From NCBI RefSeq assembly GCF_036924595.1, contig NZ_JAZHRV010000001.1, positions 6,158,501-6,222,500 on the forward strand: a stretch of 64,000 bases of DNA. The letters are read 5' to 3'. This DNA is from Bradyrhizobium algeriense. GTDB lineage: Bacteria > Pseudomonadota > Alphaproteobacteria > Rhizobiales > Xanthobacteraceae. Position numbers and translations under genes: made by a program. Below are positions 42,556 to 52,313 of the stretch, piece by piece (positions within the stretch are counted from its first letter, which is position 1; each line of letters opens with the position of its first letter). The notes beneath the pieces are model-generated. The model ran no database searches. It saw only the letters and a program-made list of their open reading frames with translations, and was not told where the DNA came from.

Positions 42556-44166
42556 ATGCGCGTGACGGATACATTCGACTTCGTGGTGGCCGGCGGCGGC
42601 TCGGGCGGCTGCACGGTGGCCGGGCGGCTGTCGGAGGACCCGAACATTTCGGTGGCGGTGCTGGACGCCGGCGGCAAGAACGACAATTGGGTGGTGACGA
42701 CACCGTTCGCACTCGTGCTGATGGTCGCAGGCAACGTCAACAACTGGGCCTTCAACACCGTGCCGCAGAAGGGCCTCAACGGCCGCATCGGCTATCAGCC
42801 GCGCGGCAAGGGGCTCGGCGGCTCTTCCGCGATCAACGCGATGGTCTATATCCGCGGCCACTGCGCCGACTACGATCAATGGGCTTCCCTCGGCAATGCC
42901 GGCTGGTCGTTCGCCGACGTGCTGCCTTACTTCAAGCGCGCGGAAAACAATGCCGATTTCGACGGCGAGTATCACGGCAAGGGCGGGCCGCTCGCCGTCA
43001 ACAAGTCGCGCAGCGGCAATCCGGTGCAGCAGATCTTCCTGCAGGCCGCGCAGGAAGCGCAGTTTCGGCTGCGCGAGGATTTCAACGCCGACGAGCACGA
43101 GGGCCTCGGCATCTATCAACTGACGCAGAAGAACGGCGAACGTTGCAGCGCCGCGCGCGCCTATATCCACCCGCATATGGGAAACCGCGCCAATCTGCGC
43201 GTCGAGACCCATGCCCATGCCACCCGCATCCTGTTCGAAGGCGCGCGCGGTCGGCGTCGAATATCGCCAGGGCAAGGAGTTGAAGCAGATCCGCGCCCGG
43301 CGCGAGGTGATCGTGTCCTCCGGCGCATTCCAGACCCCGCAGCTGCTGATGCTCTCGGGCATCGGCGACGGCGCGGCGCTTGGCAAGCACGGCATCGCCA
43401 CCGTGCATCATCTGCCCGGCGTCGGACAGAACCTGCAGGATCACCCGGACTTCGTGTTCGGCTACATGTCCGACAATCCCAACTTCAACGGCATCTCGCT
43501 CAAGGCCCTGCCGCGGCTGCTGCGGACCATCGGCCAGTACCGGCGCGAACGAAGGGGGCCGATGACGTCGAACTTCGCCGAATGCGGCGGCTTCCTGAAA
43601 ACCCGGCCCGACCTCGCCATCCCCGATATCCAGCTTCATTTCGGCATGGCGCTGGCCGACGATCATGGCCGCAAGCGCCATCGCGGCACCGGCTTTACCT
43701 GCCACGTCTGCCTGCTGCGGCCAAAGAGCCGTGGCAGCGTTTCGCTCGGCAGTGCCGATCCGTTCGCAGCGCCCGCGATCGATCCGAACTTCTTCGGCGA
43801 GGCGGATGACCTGGAAACCATGGTGGCGGGCTTCAAGACCACGCGGCGGCTGATGGAGACGCCGGCGCTGCGCGCGTTGCAGAAGAAGGAGATGTTCACG
43901 GCAGGCGTGCATAGCGATGACGCATCCGCAACCCCTTGCGCGAGCGCGTCGACACCGTCTATCACCCGGTCGGGTCAGCCAAGATGGGCGTCAACGATCC
44001 GATGGCCGTGGTCGATCCAAAGCTGAAAGTGTACGGCGTCGAGGGATTGCGGGTGGTCGATGCCTCGGTCATGCCGACGCTGATCGGCGGCAACACCAAT
44101 GCGCCGACCATCATGATCGGAGAGAAGGCCGCCGACATGATCAAGGCGGAGATGCGGGCGAATTGA
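42556..44166 (+). pseudogene. GMC-family FAD oxidoreductase with two frameshifts
   Basis: GMC enzymes (choline/alcohol dehydrogenase type) oxidise alcohols with FAD. The start MRVTDTFDFVVAGGGSGGC has the Rossmann GxGxxG and follows GGGGG. GLGGSSAINAMVYIRGH is the family signature. The reading frame breaks in a GCGCGCG run near 43245, where the +1 frame continues AVGVEYRQGKELKQI. It breaks again near 43925, returning to the first frame with [13 protein letters not shown], carrying the catalytic His, and [19 protein letters not shown]. The joined protein would be full length (about 535 aa) with all motifs. The breaks are either recent mutations or sequencing errors. Confidence 0.85.
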
Positions 44167-44190
44167 TTGCCCCCGGAACTTGCGAGAAGC

Positions 44191-44282
44191 GTAGGGTGGG
44201 CAAAGCGAAGCGTGCCCACCACTCTTAGTGTTGATGCGGATGGATGGTGGGCACGGCGCAAGAGCGCCTTTGCCCACCCTAC
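44191..44282. repeat. Palindromic intergenic repeat (GTAGGGTGGGCA type), copy 1
   Basis: GTAGGGTGGGCAAAGCG at the left end pairs with CTTTGCCCACCCTAC at the right end, and an inner pair (GTGCCCACCA and TGGTGGGCAC) forms a second stem. A second copy is at 47589-47682. Both lie just after genes. Confidence 0.85.
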
Positions 44283-44431
44283 GTTGTCTCGCGATGACGT
44301 TCGATACAACCGATTTCCGGGATCGCAATATGCATTATCAGCAGGCCTCGGTGACTTATCAGGCGCGCGCGAGTTGGCTACAGTAGTTCCATCAACCTTC
44401 AACAATCACCTGACATAACGGGAGAGAAACA

Positions 44432-45214
44432 GTGGATCTTGGGATCAAAGGCCGCCGCGCCATCGTCTGCGCATCGAGCAAGGGGCTGGGCCGGGCCTGC
44501 GCCATGGCGCTGGCCAATGAAGGCGTGCATGTCACGCTGACGGCGCGCGGCGCGGAGGCGCTAAAAAAGACCGCCGATGAAATCCGCAAAGCCTATCCGG
44601 GCATCACCGTCACGGAAGTCGCCGGTGACATCACGACGCCAGCCGGGCGCGAGGCGGCGCTGAAAGCCTGCCCCGAGCCGGATATCCTGATCAACAATGC
44701 CGGCGGCCCGCCGCCCGGCGATTTCCGCAACTGGACCCGCGACGACTGGATCAAGGCGATCGACGCCAACATGCTGACGCCGATCGAACTGATCAAGGCG
44801 ACGGTGGACGGCATGATGGCGCGGAAATTCGGCCGCATCGTCAACATCACCTCCGCCGCGGTGAAGGCGCCGATCGATATCCTCGGCCTTTCCAACGGCG
44901 CGCGCGCCGGCCTCACCGGCTTCGTCGCCGGGCTGTCGCGCAAGACCGTGATCAGCAACGTCACCATCAATGCGCTGCTGCCGGGACCGTTCGACACCGA
45001 CCGCCTGCGCGGCGTGGGGAAAGCGGAAGCCGAGAAGCGCGGCATCACGCCGGACCAGGTGTTTGCCGAGCGCGCCAAGCAAAATCCGGCCGGACGGTTC
45101 GGCGAGCCCGATGAGTTTGGCTATGCCTGTGCGTTCCTGTGCGGCGCCAAGGCCGGCTACATCACCGGCCAAAACATCCTGCTCGACGGCGGCGCGTTTC
45201 CGGGCACGCTATGA
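44432..45214 (+). CDS. SDR-family protein lacking the usual Tyr/Lys pair
   Basis: The 260-residue protein has a Rossmann fold of short-chain dehydrogenase type: AIVCASSKGLGRACA (variant of TGxxxGxG), DILINNAGG (NNAG) and the catalytic Ser in IVNITSAAVK. The usual YxxxK is replaced: the aligned stretch is SNGARAGL, giving Ser for Tyr and Arg for Lys. A subgroup of FabG-like SDRs is known to lack the standard tetrad, and this fits it. Catalysis, if any, is unusual. Start is GTG after GGGAGAG. It overlaps the next gene by four bases. Confidence 0.85.
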   Translation: MDLGIKGRRAIVCASSKGLGRACAMALANEGVHVTLTARGAEALKKTADEIRKAYPGITVTEVAGDITTPAGREAALKACPEPDILINNAGGPPPGDFRNWTRDDWIKAIDANMLTPIELIKATVDGMMARKFGRIVNITSAAVKAPIDILGLSNGARAGLTGFVAGLSRKTVISNVTINALLPGPFDTDRLRGVGKAEAEKRGITPDQVFAERAKQNPAGRFGEPDEFGYACAFLCGAKAGYITGQNILLDGGAFPGTL

Positions 45215-46199
45215 AGGCAGTCTGGTACGAGCGAGCGGGCCCCGCGCCCGAGGTGCTCACCTATGGCGAGATGCCGACGCCGGTGGCCGGCCCGGGCGAA
45301 GTCCGGCTGCGGCTGGAGGCGTCCGGCGTCAATCCCGCCGATGTCGGCCGTCGCGGCGGCGGCTACCGGCCGATGGAATATCCGCGCGTCATTCCGAACA
45401 GCGACGGTGCGGGGATCGTCGATCAGATCGGCGACGGCGTCACGCGACTCAAGGCCGGCCAGCGCGTCTGGCTGTTCAACGGCCAGCGCAACGGCCGCGC
45501 GTTCGGCACGGCGGCGGAGTATATTTCGCTCGCCGAACATCTGGTGACGCCGCTGCCCGACGATTTGTCGTTTGCGGAAGGCGCCACGCTCGGCATCCCC
45601 GGCATGACCGCGTGGACCTGCCTCTATTGCGATGGCCCGATCGTGGGACAGACGGTGCTCGTCACCGGCGGCGCCGGCGCCGTCGGTCACTATGCCGTGC
45701 AACTCGCCAAATGGGGCGGTGCCAAGGTGATCGCGACCGTCAGTTCGGCAGCCAAGGCCGAGCAGGCGCGGCTAGCCGGCGCAGACCTCGTCATCAATTA
45801 CAAGACGGAGGATGTCGTCGCCAAGGCGATGGCCTTCACTGGAGGACGCGGCGTCGACCGCGTCGTCGATGTCGATTTCGGCGGCAATATTGATACCACG
45901 CTGAAACTGATGGCATCAATTCGACGATCGCGGTCTATGCCAGCAACGGCAATCGCACGCCGGTCGTGCCGATGCGCGAGTTGATGGAAAAATGCATCGC
46001 GCTGCGCGCGCTGGTGCTGTTCGCGCTGCCACAGCCATTATTGGCGGCGGCTCAGGCCGACATCACGAAATGGCTGGCGGCGGGGCCGCGTATCCACAAC
46101 GTAGCAGCCCAGTTTGCGCTCTCGGACACCGCGCAGGCACATCTTGCGGTAGAGAAAGGCGACAAGCTCGGCACGGTGATCGTGGACTGCGCCAGGTAG
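45211..46199 (+). pseudogene. MDR-family quinone oxidoreductase with a frameshift
   Basis: NADPH:quinone reductase-like protein without the zinc ligands. MKAVWYERAGPAPEVLTYGE starts it, VLVTGGAGAVGHYAVQLAKW is the NADPH-binding site, and GGRGVDRVVDVDFGGN follows. After LKLMAS near 45915 the frame changes. The right continuation in the next frame is NSTIAVYASNGNRTPVVPMR, then ALVLFALPQ and AHLAVEKGDKLGTVIVDC to the stop at 46199. The complete gene would be about 329 aa. It starts inside the SDR stop (ATGA), so the two genes are coupled. Confidence 0.85.
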
Positions 46200-46205
46200 C
46201 TACAG

Positions 46206-46619
46206 CTACTGGATCGGTGTAGTCCGTCCCTCCGTCCAGGACAGGCCGAACTCGCCGAGACCTTCGGCGAGAAGGTCGCCGAGCATCGGCTCGCCCAGCA
46301 GATAGCGCGCGGTGGGACCGCTTCGTCCTTCCGCGGCCTGCCGCCGCAAATCTTTCCATTCCTCGATGGTTCCATCGCCGCGGCCGAGCCGCATCAGCGC
46401 AACGAGATCGACCTGCTCGTCCTCGCTCAGCGCATCGATGAAACCGGCGATCTCGCGCGCGACCGGATCGCGTCCGTTGTCCTCGAGCACATCGATCATT
46501 TCGTCGTCGGCGGGATTGGATCCGGAGTCCGGATCGGATGCCGCTTCCTTGACGTCGAACTGCCGGGCCTTCTCGATCAGAAAGCCGACTTTCTCAGGCG
46601 AAATCGTGAGTTCTGGCAT
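46206..46619 (-). CDS. DUF3775 protein
   Basis: The protein of 137 residues starts MPELTISPEKVGFLIEKARQ and has IAGFIDALSEDEQVDLVALM and GTIEEWKDLRRQA, then ARYLLGEPMLGDLLAEGLGE. This is the layout of DUF3775, a small alphaproteobacterial family of unknown role. A Ser/Asp-rich linker sits at about residues 28-45. It is convergent with the MDR gene, ending 6 bases from it. Confidence 0.85.
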   Translation of the reverse strand: MPELTISPEKVGFLIEKARQFDVKEAASDPDSGSNPADDEMIDVLEDNGRDPVAREIAGFIDALSEDEQVDLVALMRLGRGDGTIEEWKDLRRQAAEGRSGPTARYLLGEPMLGDLLAEGLGEFGLSWTEGRTTPIQ

Positions 46620-46737
46620 CGCATGCTCCTCATACGGGCTATGCGATAACGCCGAACGCCGTCAGATTGATCCATTGCACCGGAACATGGAAACCCGCAT
46701 CCTTGCCCGAACAATAGAAACGATGAGGAAGCGCCGG

Positions 46738-47592
46738 ATGCACTGGAGCGTGGGCAGGGTCAGGATCACCAGGGCCGTCGAAATGGAGACGGTCGGCAGC
46801 ACCCGTTTCATCCTGCCGCTCGCGACCAACGAGGAAATCCAGAAACTGCCCTGGCTCATTCCGCCTTTCGCGACCGAGGAGGGCCGGCTGAAAATGTCGA
46901 TCCATTCGTTCTTGGTCGAGACGCCCACGCGCCGGATCATTGTCGACACCGGGCTCGGCAACGACAAGCAGGGCCGCAACGTGCCGACCTGGAACAACCG
47001 GAAGGACCCGTTCCTCGACAAGCTGACGGCGGCGGGCTTCCCGCCCGACAGCATCGACACCGTGCTGTGCACGCATCTGCATGTCGACCATGTCGGATGG
47101 AATACGAAGCTTGTCGGCGGCAAATGGGTGCCGACCTTCGCCAATGCGCGGTACGTGTTCGGCAAGACCGAATACGAGTACTGGCGCGACCACAGCGACG
47201 CGCCGGACAGGGTGGCCGTATTCAACGATTCCGTGAAGCCGATTGCGGAGGCCGGCAAGGCCGAGCTCGTTGCCAGCGATGCCAGGCTGACGGATGAAAT
47301 CACCCTGATCCCGACACCCGGCCACAGCCCCGGCCATATGAGCGTCCACATCAGGTCGGACGGCGAGGAAGGCCTGCTGACGGGGGACGTCGCCCACCAT
47401 CCCTGCCAGATGGCCCATCTCGACTGGTCGTCCACGGTCGATTCCGATCCCCGGCAGTCGGCCGAAACACGTCGCGAACTATTCGAGCGCTTTGGCGATA
47501 CGCCGACGCTGGTGATCGGCGGGCATTTCAGTGCCGGTCACATCAGGCGCGACGGCGACGCGTTCCGGTTCGTTGCGTTGGACAATTTGTAG
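46738..47592 (+). CDS. MBL-fold metallo-hydrolase
   Basis: Metallo-beta-lactamase-fold hydrolase of 284 aa. CTHLHVDHVGWNT is the dinuclear metal motif (HxHxDH), TPGHSPGHMSVH carries the next His, LLTGDVAHHPCQ the bridging Asp, and GGHFSAGHI a later His. The start at 46738 is chosen because GAGGAAG lies seven bases upstream. A relative of the same subfamily lies at 50635-51504. These enzymes include lactonases and thioesterases; the substrate is unknown. Confidence 0.9.
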   Translation: MHWSVGRVRITRAVEMETVGSTRFILPLATNEEIQKLPWLIPPFATEEGRLKMSIHSFLVETPTRRIIVDTGLGNDKQGRNVPTWNNRKDPFLDKLTAAGFPPDSIDTVLCTHLHVDHVGWNTKLVGGKWVPTFANARYVFGKTEYEYWRDHSDAPDRVAVFNDSVKPIAEAGKAELVASDARLTDEITLIPTPGHSPGHMSVHIRSDGEEGLLTGDVAHHPCQMAHLDWSSTVDSDPRQSAETRRELFERFGDTPTLVIGGHFSAGHIRRDGDAFRFVALDNL

Positions 47593-47682
47593 GGTGGGCA
47601 AAGCGCAGCGCGCCCACCATGCAATATTGCGCCCCGGCGATCGATGGTGGACACGGCGCAAGGGCGCCTTTGCCCACCCTAC
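47589..47682. repeat. Palindromic intergenic repeat (GTAGGGTGGGCA type), copy 2
   Basis: It has the same outer stem as 44191-44282 (GTAGGGTGGGCAAAGCG and CGCCTTTGCCCACCCTAC) with a diverged loop. It begins at the stop codon of the MBL gene and may act as its transcription end. Confidence 0.85.
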
Positions 47683-47781
47683 CCTGCGCTTTCGGCAGTT
47701 GAATTTCCTGCCCCGCTGTTCCATGAAGCGTGTCGAGGTATACCACCGATAAGCCTGATAAACCCCGCAGGGAGTGACAAA

Positions 47782-48624
47782 ATGAAGCTCGTTCGTTACG
47801 GCGCCAAGGGCGCGGAAAAGCCCGGCCTGATCGATAAATCCGGCCAGTTGCGCGATCTTTCGGCGCAGGTCAGGGATCTCGACGGTGAGGCCTATGCGCC
47901 GGCCGGGCTCGCCAAGCTCGCGGCGCTGGATACCTCCAAGCTTCCCGCCGTCGACGGCAAGCAACGCTTCGGCGCGCCGGTCACCGGCATCTCGAAATTC
48001 GTCGCGATCGGCCTGAACTACAGCGACCACGCCAAGGAGACGGGATCGCCAATCCCGACCGAGCCGATCTTCTTCATCAAGGCCAACACCTCGCTGTCGG
48101 GTCCGAACGACGCGGTCGAAAAGCCGCGCGGCTCCACCAAGCTTGACTGGGAAGTCGAGATCGCCGCCATCATTGGCACCCGCGCCAAGTACGTCTCGGA
48201 AGCCGACGCGTTGAACCACATCGCCGGCTATTGCGTCTGCAACGACGTCTCCGAGCGCAATTTCCAGCAGGAGCGTGGCGGCCAGTGGACCAAGGGCAAG
48301 TCGCACGACACGTTCGGCCCGCTTGGCCCGTGGCTGGTGACCAAGGACGAAATCCCTGACGTGCAGAAGCTCGGCATGTGGCTCGACGTCAACGGCCAGC
48401 GCCGCCAGACCGGCAACACCTCGACCATGATCTTCTCGATGGCGAAATGCATTTCCTATGTCTCGCAGTTCATGACGCTGTTGCCCGGCGACATCGTCAC
48501 CACAGGCACCCCGCCCGGCGTCGGTCTCGGCATGAAGCCGCCGACCTTCCTCAACGTCGGCGACGTGGTTACACTGGGCATCGAAGGCCTCGGCGAGCAA
48601 CGCCAGGAAATCATCGCGGCCTGA
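47782..48624 (+). CDS. Fumarylacetoacetate hydrolase family protein
   Basis: FAH-family enzymes cleave C-C bonds in, or hydrolyse, small oxo-acids, often in aromatic or sugar-acid breakdown. The 280-residue protein has KFVAIGLNYSDHAKETG, EPIFFIKANTSLSGPNDAVE, the metal-binding LDWEVEIAAIIGT and GDIVTTGTPPGVGLGMKPP. Members this close to the ureidoglycolate lyase/YcgM branch are often annotated by guess; I leave the substrate open. GGGAG precedes the ATG. Confidence 0.9.
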   Translation: MKLVRYGAKGAEKPGLIDKSGQLRDLSAQVRDLDGEAYAPAGLAKLAALDTSKLPAVDGKQRFGAPVTGISKFVAIGLNYSDHAKETGSPIPTEPIFFIKANTSLSGPNDAVEKPRGSTKLDWEVEIAAIIGTRAKYVSEADALNHIAGYCVCNDVSERNFQQERGGQWTKGKSHDTFGPLGPWLVTKDEIPDVQKLGMWLDVNGQRRQTGNTSTMIFSMAKCISYVSQFMTLLPGDIVTTGTPPGVGLGMKPPTFLNVGDVVTLGIEGLGEQRQEIIAA

Positions 48625-48656
48625 GTGCGGTGGCGTCGGACTCCGGCACCATCCAC

Positions 48657-48764
48657 GTCATTGCGAGCGAAGCGAAGCAATCCATGAGGCCGCAAAGCAA
48701 GAATGGCTTGCTTCGTCGCTTCGCTCCCTTGCGTAAATGCTCCGCATTTGTCGCAGGCAATGAC
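48657..48764. repeat. Palindromic intergenic repeat (GTCATTGCGAGCG type)
   Basis: GTCATTGCGAGCGAAGCGAA at the left end pairs in part with TTCGTCGCTTCGCTC and a final GGCAATGAC. This repeat is common between genes in Bradyrhizobium-like and other genomes. Confidence 0.75.
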
Positions 48765-48802
48765 GCCTGAAATCCCGTTTGAGTATCGTTTAGGGAATCC
48801 GC

Positions 48803-49417
48803 ATGAAACTCACCTTCTCCCCCGCCTCGCCGTTCGCCCGAAAAGTGCGCATCGCCGCGATCGAGACCGGCCTGATCGACAGAATAGAATTCACTCCCGC
48901 GACCGTCGCGCCGGGGCAGCCGAACGAGGAATATTCGAAGATCACGCCGCTGAAGAAGCTGCCGGTGCTGATCCTCGACAATGGCGACGTCATTCTCGAT
49001 TCCTATGTTATCGTCGAATATCTCGATGAGCTCGCCGGCGGCGGCAAGCTGATCCCGACCTCCGGTCCCGACCGATGGAAGGTGAAGAGCGATCATTCCC
49101 TGCTGCAGGGCATGCTCGATTCCATGCTGCTGTGCCGCTACGAGGGCATGGTTCGGCCGGAGCCGCTGCGCTGGCAGGCATGGTCTGATGATCATTGGAA
49201 GCGGGCGTGGGCCAGCATGGCGCGGTTCGAGAACAAGCCTGAGGTGCTGTCGCGGCCGCTCGATATCGTGCAGATCGGGCTTGTATGCGTACTCGGCTAT
49301 GCCGATTTCCGCTTCGCCGATTGCGGCTGGCGCAAGGCCTATCCGAAGCTGGACGCTTTCCATCAGAAAATGCTGGAGCGGCCGTCGGTAAAAATCTCGG
49401 CCCCGCCACCGGCGTAA
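48803..49417 (+). CDS. Glutathione S-transferase family protein
   Basis: GST-fold protein of 204 aa. The thioredoxin-like N-terminal domain has SPASPFARKVRIAAIETGL (Ser in the catalytic position), then KKLPVLILDNGDVILDSYVI with the cis-Pro and the Asp-Ser glutathione contacts. The helical C-terminal domain follows. The substrate and electrophile are unknown. It is a normal length and stands between repeats and the hydrolase gene that follows by 22 bases. Confidence 0.9.
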   Translation: MKLTFSPASPFARKVRIAAIETGLIDRIEFTPATVAPGQPNEEYSKITPLKKLPVLILDNGDVILDSYVIVEYLDELAGGGKLIPTSGPDRWKVKSDHSLLQGMLDSMLLCRYEGMVRPEPLRWQAWSDDHWKRAWASMARFENKPEVLSRPLDIVQIGLVCVLGYADFRFADCGWRKAYPKLDAFHQKMLERPSVKISAPPPA

Positions 49418-49439
49418 CAACAAAAACGGAGATGGCAGC

Positions 49440-50618
49440 ATGCGCGAGGTTGGCAAAAAATTGCGGCGCCTCGGCTTCGCTGCCGTTTTCATGCTCGCGG
49501 CGTCGGCTACGCAGGCGCGGAGCCAAGGAAGTCCGGCTTGCGGTCTGCCCGCCGCGCTTGGCGACGGCTGGACCATCGATTCCCCTGATAGCGCCGGCCT
49601 CGATAGTGTACGGCTGTGCGCCATCTCGGCGCGGCTCAAGGAAATCGAAGCCAACGTTCACGCCGTGGTCATCGTTCGTCACGGCAAGCTCGTCTTCGAA
49701 CAATACTTTGCAGGATATGACGAGCCCTGGGGCCAGGGCGGCGGGCAGCACGATTTCGATGCCACCACCAAGCACGACATGCGCTCAGCCTCGAAGAGCG
49801 TGATCTCGCTGCTGGTCGGGATTGCGATCGATCGCAAGCTGATCAAGAGCGCCGACGAGCCTGTCGTTAAATTCTTTCCGGATTACTCCGCACAGAAGTC
49901 GCCGGGTTGGGACAACATCACCCTCCGCCATCTCCTGACCATGTCGTCGGGCATTCAATGGGACGAGAACCGCGGCTGGAAAGACCCAAAAAACGACGAA
50001 CCACATCTGGGCAACGAGGCTGATCCGATACGCTATGTTCTGTCGAAGCCTGTCGCTGCACCGCCTGACACGGTGTGGACCTACAATGGCGGCGGCACGG
50101 ACCTGCTCGGCAACATCATCGAGCGCGTGTCGGGCAAATCGCTGGAGGCGTTCGCGCGCGACACGCTGTTCGCACCGCTCGGCATCTCCGACTGGGAGTG
50201 GATGAAGTACGCGAACGAAAAGATTGCCCCGGCCGTCGGCCTTCGTCTTCGCCCGCGCGACGCCGCAAAGATCGGCCAGCTCGTGCTAAACAAGGGCGAC
50301 TGGAACAGCAAGCAGATCGTCTCGGCCAAATGGATCGCGCAATCGGTCACGCCGCGTTTTCAGGCGATCGGCTATTTCAGCGGTCTTTTCTTTTATGGCC
50401 AGCAATGGTGGATGGGCCGCTCGATTGCGCAGGAGAAGGAAGTGAAGTGGATTGCGGCGATGGGCTCGGGCGGCCAGCGCATTTTCATCGTGCCCGACCG
50501 CGACCTTGTGGTGATGACGACATCGGGCCTCTATTTTCGGCCATACCAGGGCGACGCGGCGCTCGACATGATGGCAAACTACATCCTTCCGTCCGTTCGC
50601 GACAACAACACGCGCTAA
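49440..50618 (+). CDS. Exported class C beta-lactamase-like serine hydrolase
   Basis: The protein has a signal peptide (GFAAVFMLAASATQARSQG). The active Ser is in DMRSASKSVISLLVGIAID (SxxK as SASK), YNGGGTD gives the YxG-type motif, and ALKWIAAMGSGGQRIFIV-like MGSGGQRIF serves as the HxG/KTG-like strand. The family (PF00144) includes esterases, D-aminopeptidases and beta-lactamases; the sequence alone does not tell them apart. It is 17 bases before the second MBL gene and may share its transcript. Confidence 0.88.
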   Translation: MREVGKKLRRLGFAAVFMLAASATQARSQGSPACGLPAALGDGWTIDSPDSAGLDSVRLCAISARLKEIEANVHAVVIVRHGKLVFEQYFAGYDEPWGQGGGQHDFDATTKHDMRSASKSVISLLVGIAIDRKLIKSADEPVVKFFPDYSAQKSPGWDNITLRHLLTMSSGIQWDENRGWKDPKNDEPHLGNEADPIRYVLSKPVAAPPDTVWTYNGGGTDLLGNIIERVSGKSLEAFARDTLFAPLGISDWEWMKYANEKIAPAVGLRLRPRDAAKIGQLVLNKGDWNSKQIVSAKWIAQSVTPRFQAIGYFSGLFFYGQQWWMGRSIAQEKEVKWIAAMGSGGQRIFIVPDRDLVVMTTSGLYFRPYQGDAALDMMANYILPSVRDNNTR

Positions 50619-50634
50619 TCAAGCGGGAAATAGC

Positions 50635-51504
50635 ATGAGCCTGAAATTCACTGTCGGCGACCTCACCATCCACCGCATCATCGAGCAGGAAACCACCTTC
50701 CTGCCGGCGCTGGAAATGCTGCCGGGCCTGACGCCGGAGGTGCTGGCGGAGAACCGGGCGTGGATGCAAAAGGCCGGCGCGCTCGACGACAAGGACGTGC
50801 TGATCCTGTGCTTCCAGTCCTATGTCGTGAAGACCCCGCATCACACCATCCTGATCGATAGCTGCATCGGCAACGACAAGCCGCGGCCGCAGCGGCCGAA
50901 ATGGAACATGAAGACCGACGATACTTATCTCCGCGGTCTGGCCGCGGCGGGCTTTACCGTCGCCGATATCGACTATGTCATGTGCACGCATCTGCATGTC
51001 GACCATGTCGGCTGGAACACGCGGCTCGACAATGGCCGCTGGGTGCCGACCTTCCCCAAAGCGCGTTACGTGTTCGACAAGACCGAGTTCGACTACTGGA
51101 CGGAGACCCACGCGAAAACGCCCGTGCCGGCGTTTGGCGACAGCGTGCTCCCGGTCGTCGAGGCGAAACAGGCCGAGATCGTCCGCAGCGACTACGCGAT
51201 CGGCGACCACACCCGCATCCTGCCGACGCCGGGCCACACGCCCGGGCATGCCGCCTTCACCTTCGGCCGCGGCAAGGACGACGCCGTGTTCTCCGGCGAT
51301 TTGATGCATTCGCCGTTGCAGACGCGTTATCCGGAATTGTCCGTGAAGTTCGACGTCGATCAGGCCCAAGCCGCAACGACGCGCCGCAATTTCATGGAGC
51401 GCTACTGCGACACCGATACGCTGTGCTGCACCGCGCATTTCCCCTCCCCGTCGGTCGGAAAGATCCGGCGCAAGGGCAGCGGATTCTCCTGCGAGGCGAC
51501 ATGA
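50635..51504 (+). CDS. MBL-fold metallo-hydrolase, second copy
   Basis: It is 289 aa with CTHLHVDHVGWNT identical to the motif in the gene at 46738, TPGHTPGHAAFTFG, FSGDLMHSPLQ and CTAHFPSPSVGKIRRKGSGF. The N-terminal 60 residues (LTIHRIIEQETTFLPALEML) differ from the first copy, which suggests different substrates. Its stop overlaps the start of the enoyl-CoA hydratase gene (ATGA), so the two probably work in one pathway. Confidence 0.9.
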   Translation: MSLKFTVGDLTIHRIIEQETTFLPALEMLPGLTPEVLAENRAWMQKAGALDDKDVLILCFQSYVVKTPHHTILIDSCIGNDKPRPQRPKWNMKTDDTYLRGLAAAGFTVADIDYVMCTHLHVDHVGWNTRLDNGRWVPTFPKARYVFDKTEFDYWTETHAKTPVPAFGDSVLPVVEAKQAEIVRSDYAIGDHTRILPTPGHTPGHAAFTFGRGKDDAVFSGDLMHSPLQTRYPELSVKFDVDQAQAATTRRNFMERYCDTDTLCCTAHFPSPSVGKIRRKGSGFSCEAT

Positions 51505-52304
51505 GCTCGACTCCCTCCGCTTTCGACACGCTTTCGATCGAGCCGATCGATGAACATGTAGCTATCGTCAGGCTCAACCGGCCGGACGCATCCAACGCAC
51601 TCAACACCCAGATGGGGCGCGACCTCGTGCGCTATTTCGAGGATACGGCGCTCGATCCGAAGAGCCTGCGCTGCATCGTTCTCACTGGCACTGGCGACAA
51701 GGCGTTCTGCGCCGGCGGCGACCTGAAGGAGCGGCGCCGCATGACCGACGAGACATGGACGCGCCAGCACGTCATCTTCGAGCGGATGGTGCGGGCGCTG
51801 ATCGACTGCCCGGTCCCGATCATCGGCGCTGTCAATGGCGCGGCCTATGGCGGCGGCTGCGAGATCGCAGGCTGCTGCGACTTCCTCTACGCAGCGGAGA
51901 ATGCTCGCTTCGCGCTTACCGAAGTCACGCTCGGCATCATGCCCGGCGGCGGCGGGACGCAGACGCTTCCGCGAGCCGTCGGCGAGCGCCGCGCCAAGGA
52001 ATTGATCCTGACCGGCAAGCCGTTTACCGCGGCCGAAGCCCACGCCTGGGGGCTTGTGAACGAAGTCTTTCCGCTACCCGAACTATTGCCGGCGGCCTTG
52101 GCGACCGCCTCGCGCATCGCCCGCAACGCGCCGATCTCCGTCCGCCAGGCAAAACTGTCGATCCATCGCGGCCTGCAATTGTCGCTGCGGGACGGCCTCG
52201 CGCTCGAGATCGAAGCCTACAACCGCATGGTCCCGACCGAGGATCGCCGCGAGGGCGTGCTGGCCTTCAACGAGAAGCGGCTGCCCAACTTCAAGGGACG
52301 GTAG
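51501..52304 (+). CDS. Enoyl-CoA hydratase/isomerase family protein
   Basis: Crotonase-fold enzyme of 267 aa. VAIVRLNRPDASNALNTQM starts the fold, FCAGGDLKERR forms the oxyanion hole, and NGAAYGGGCEIAGCCDFLYA and LGIMPGGGGTQTLPRAVG follow. A Glu is present in GGGCEIAG. Typical hydratases use two Glu and isomerases one, so the reaction is not certain. Translation is coupled to the MBL gene upstream. Confidence 0.9.
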   Translation: MSSTPSAFDTLSIEPIDEHVAIVRLNRPDASNALNTQMGRDLVRYFEDTALDPKSLRCIVLTGTGDKAFCAGGDLKERRRMTDETWTRQHVIFERMVRALIDCPVPIIGAVNGAAYGGGCEIAGCCDFLYAAENARFALTEVTLGIMPGGGGTQTLPRAVGERRAKELILTGKPFTAAEAHAWGLVNEVFPLPELLPAALATASRIARNAPISVRQAKLSIHRGLQLSLRDGLALEIEAYNRMVPTEDRREGVLAFNEKRLPNFKGR

Positions 52305-52313
52305 GGCGACCGC

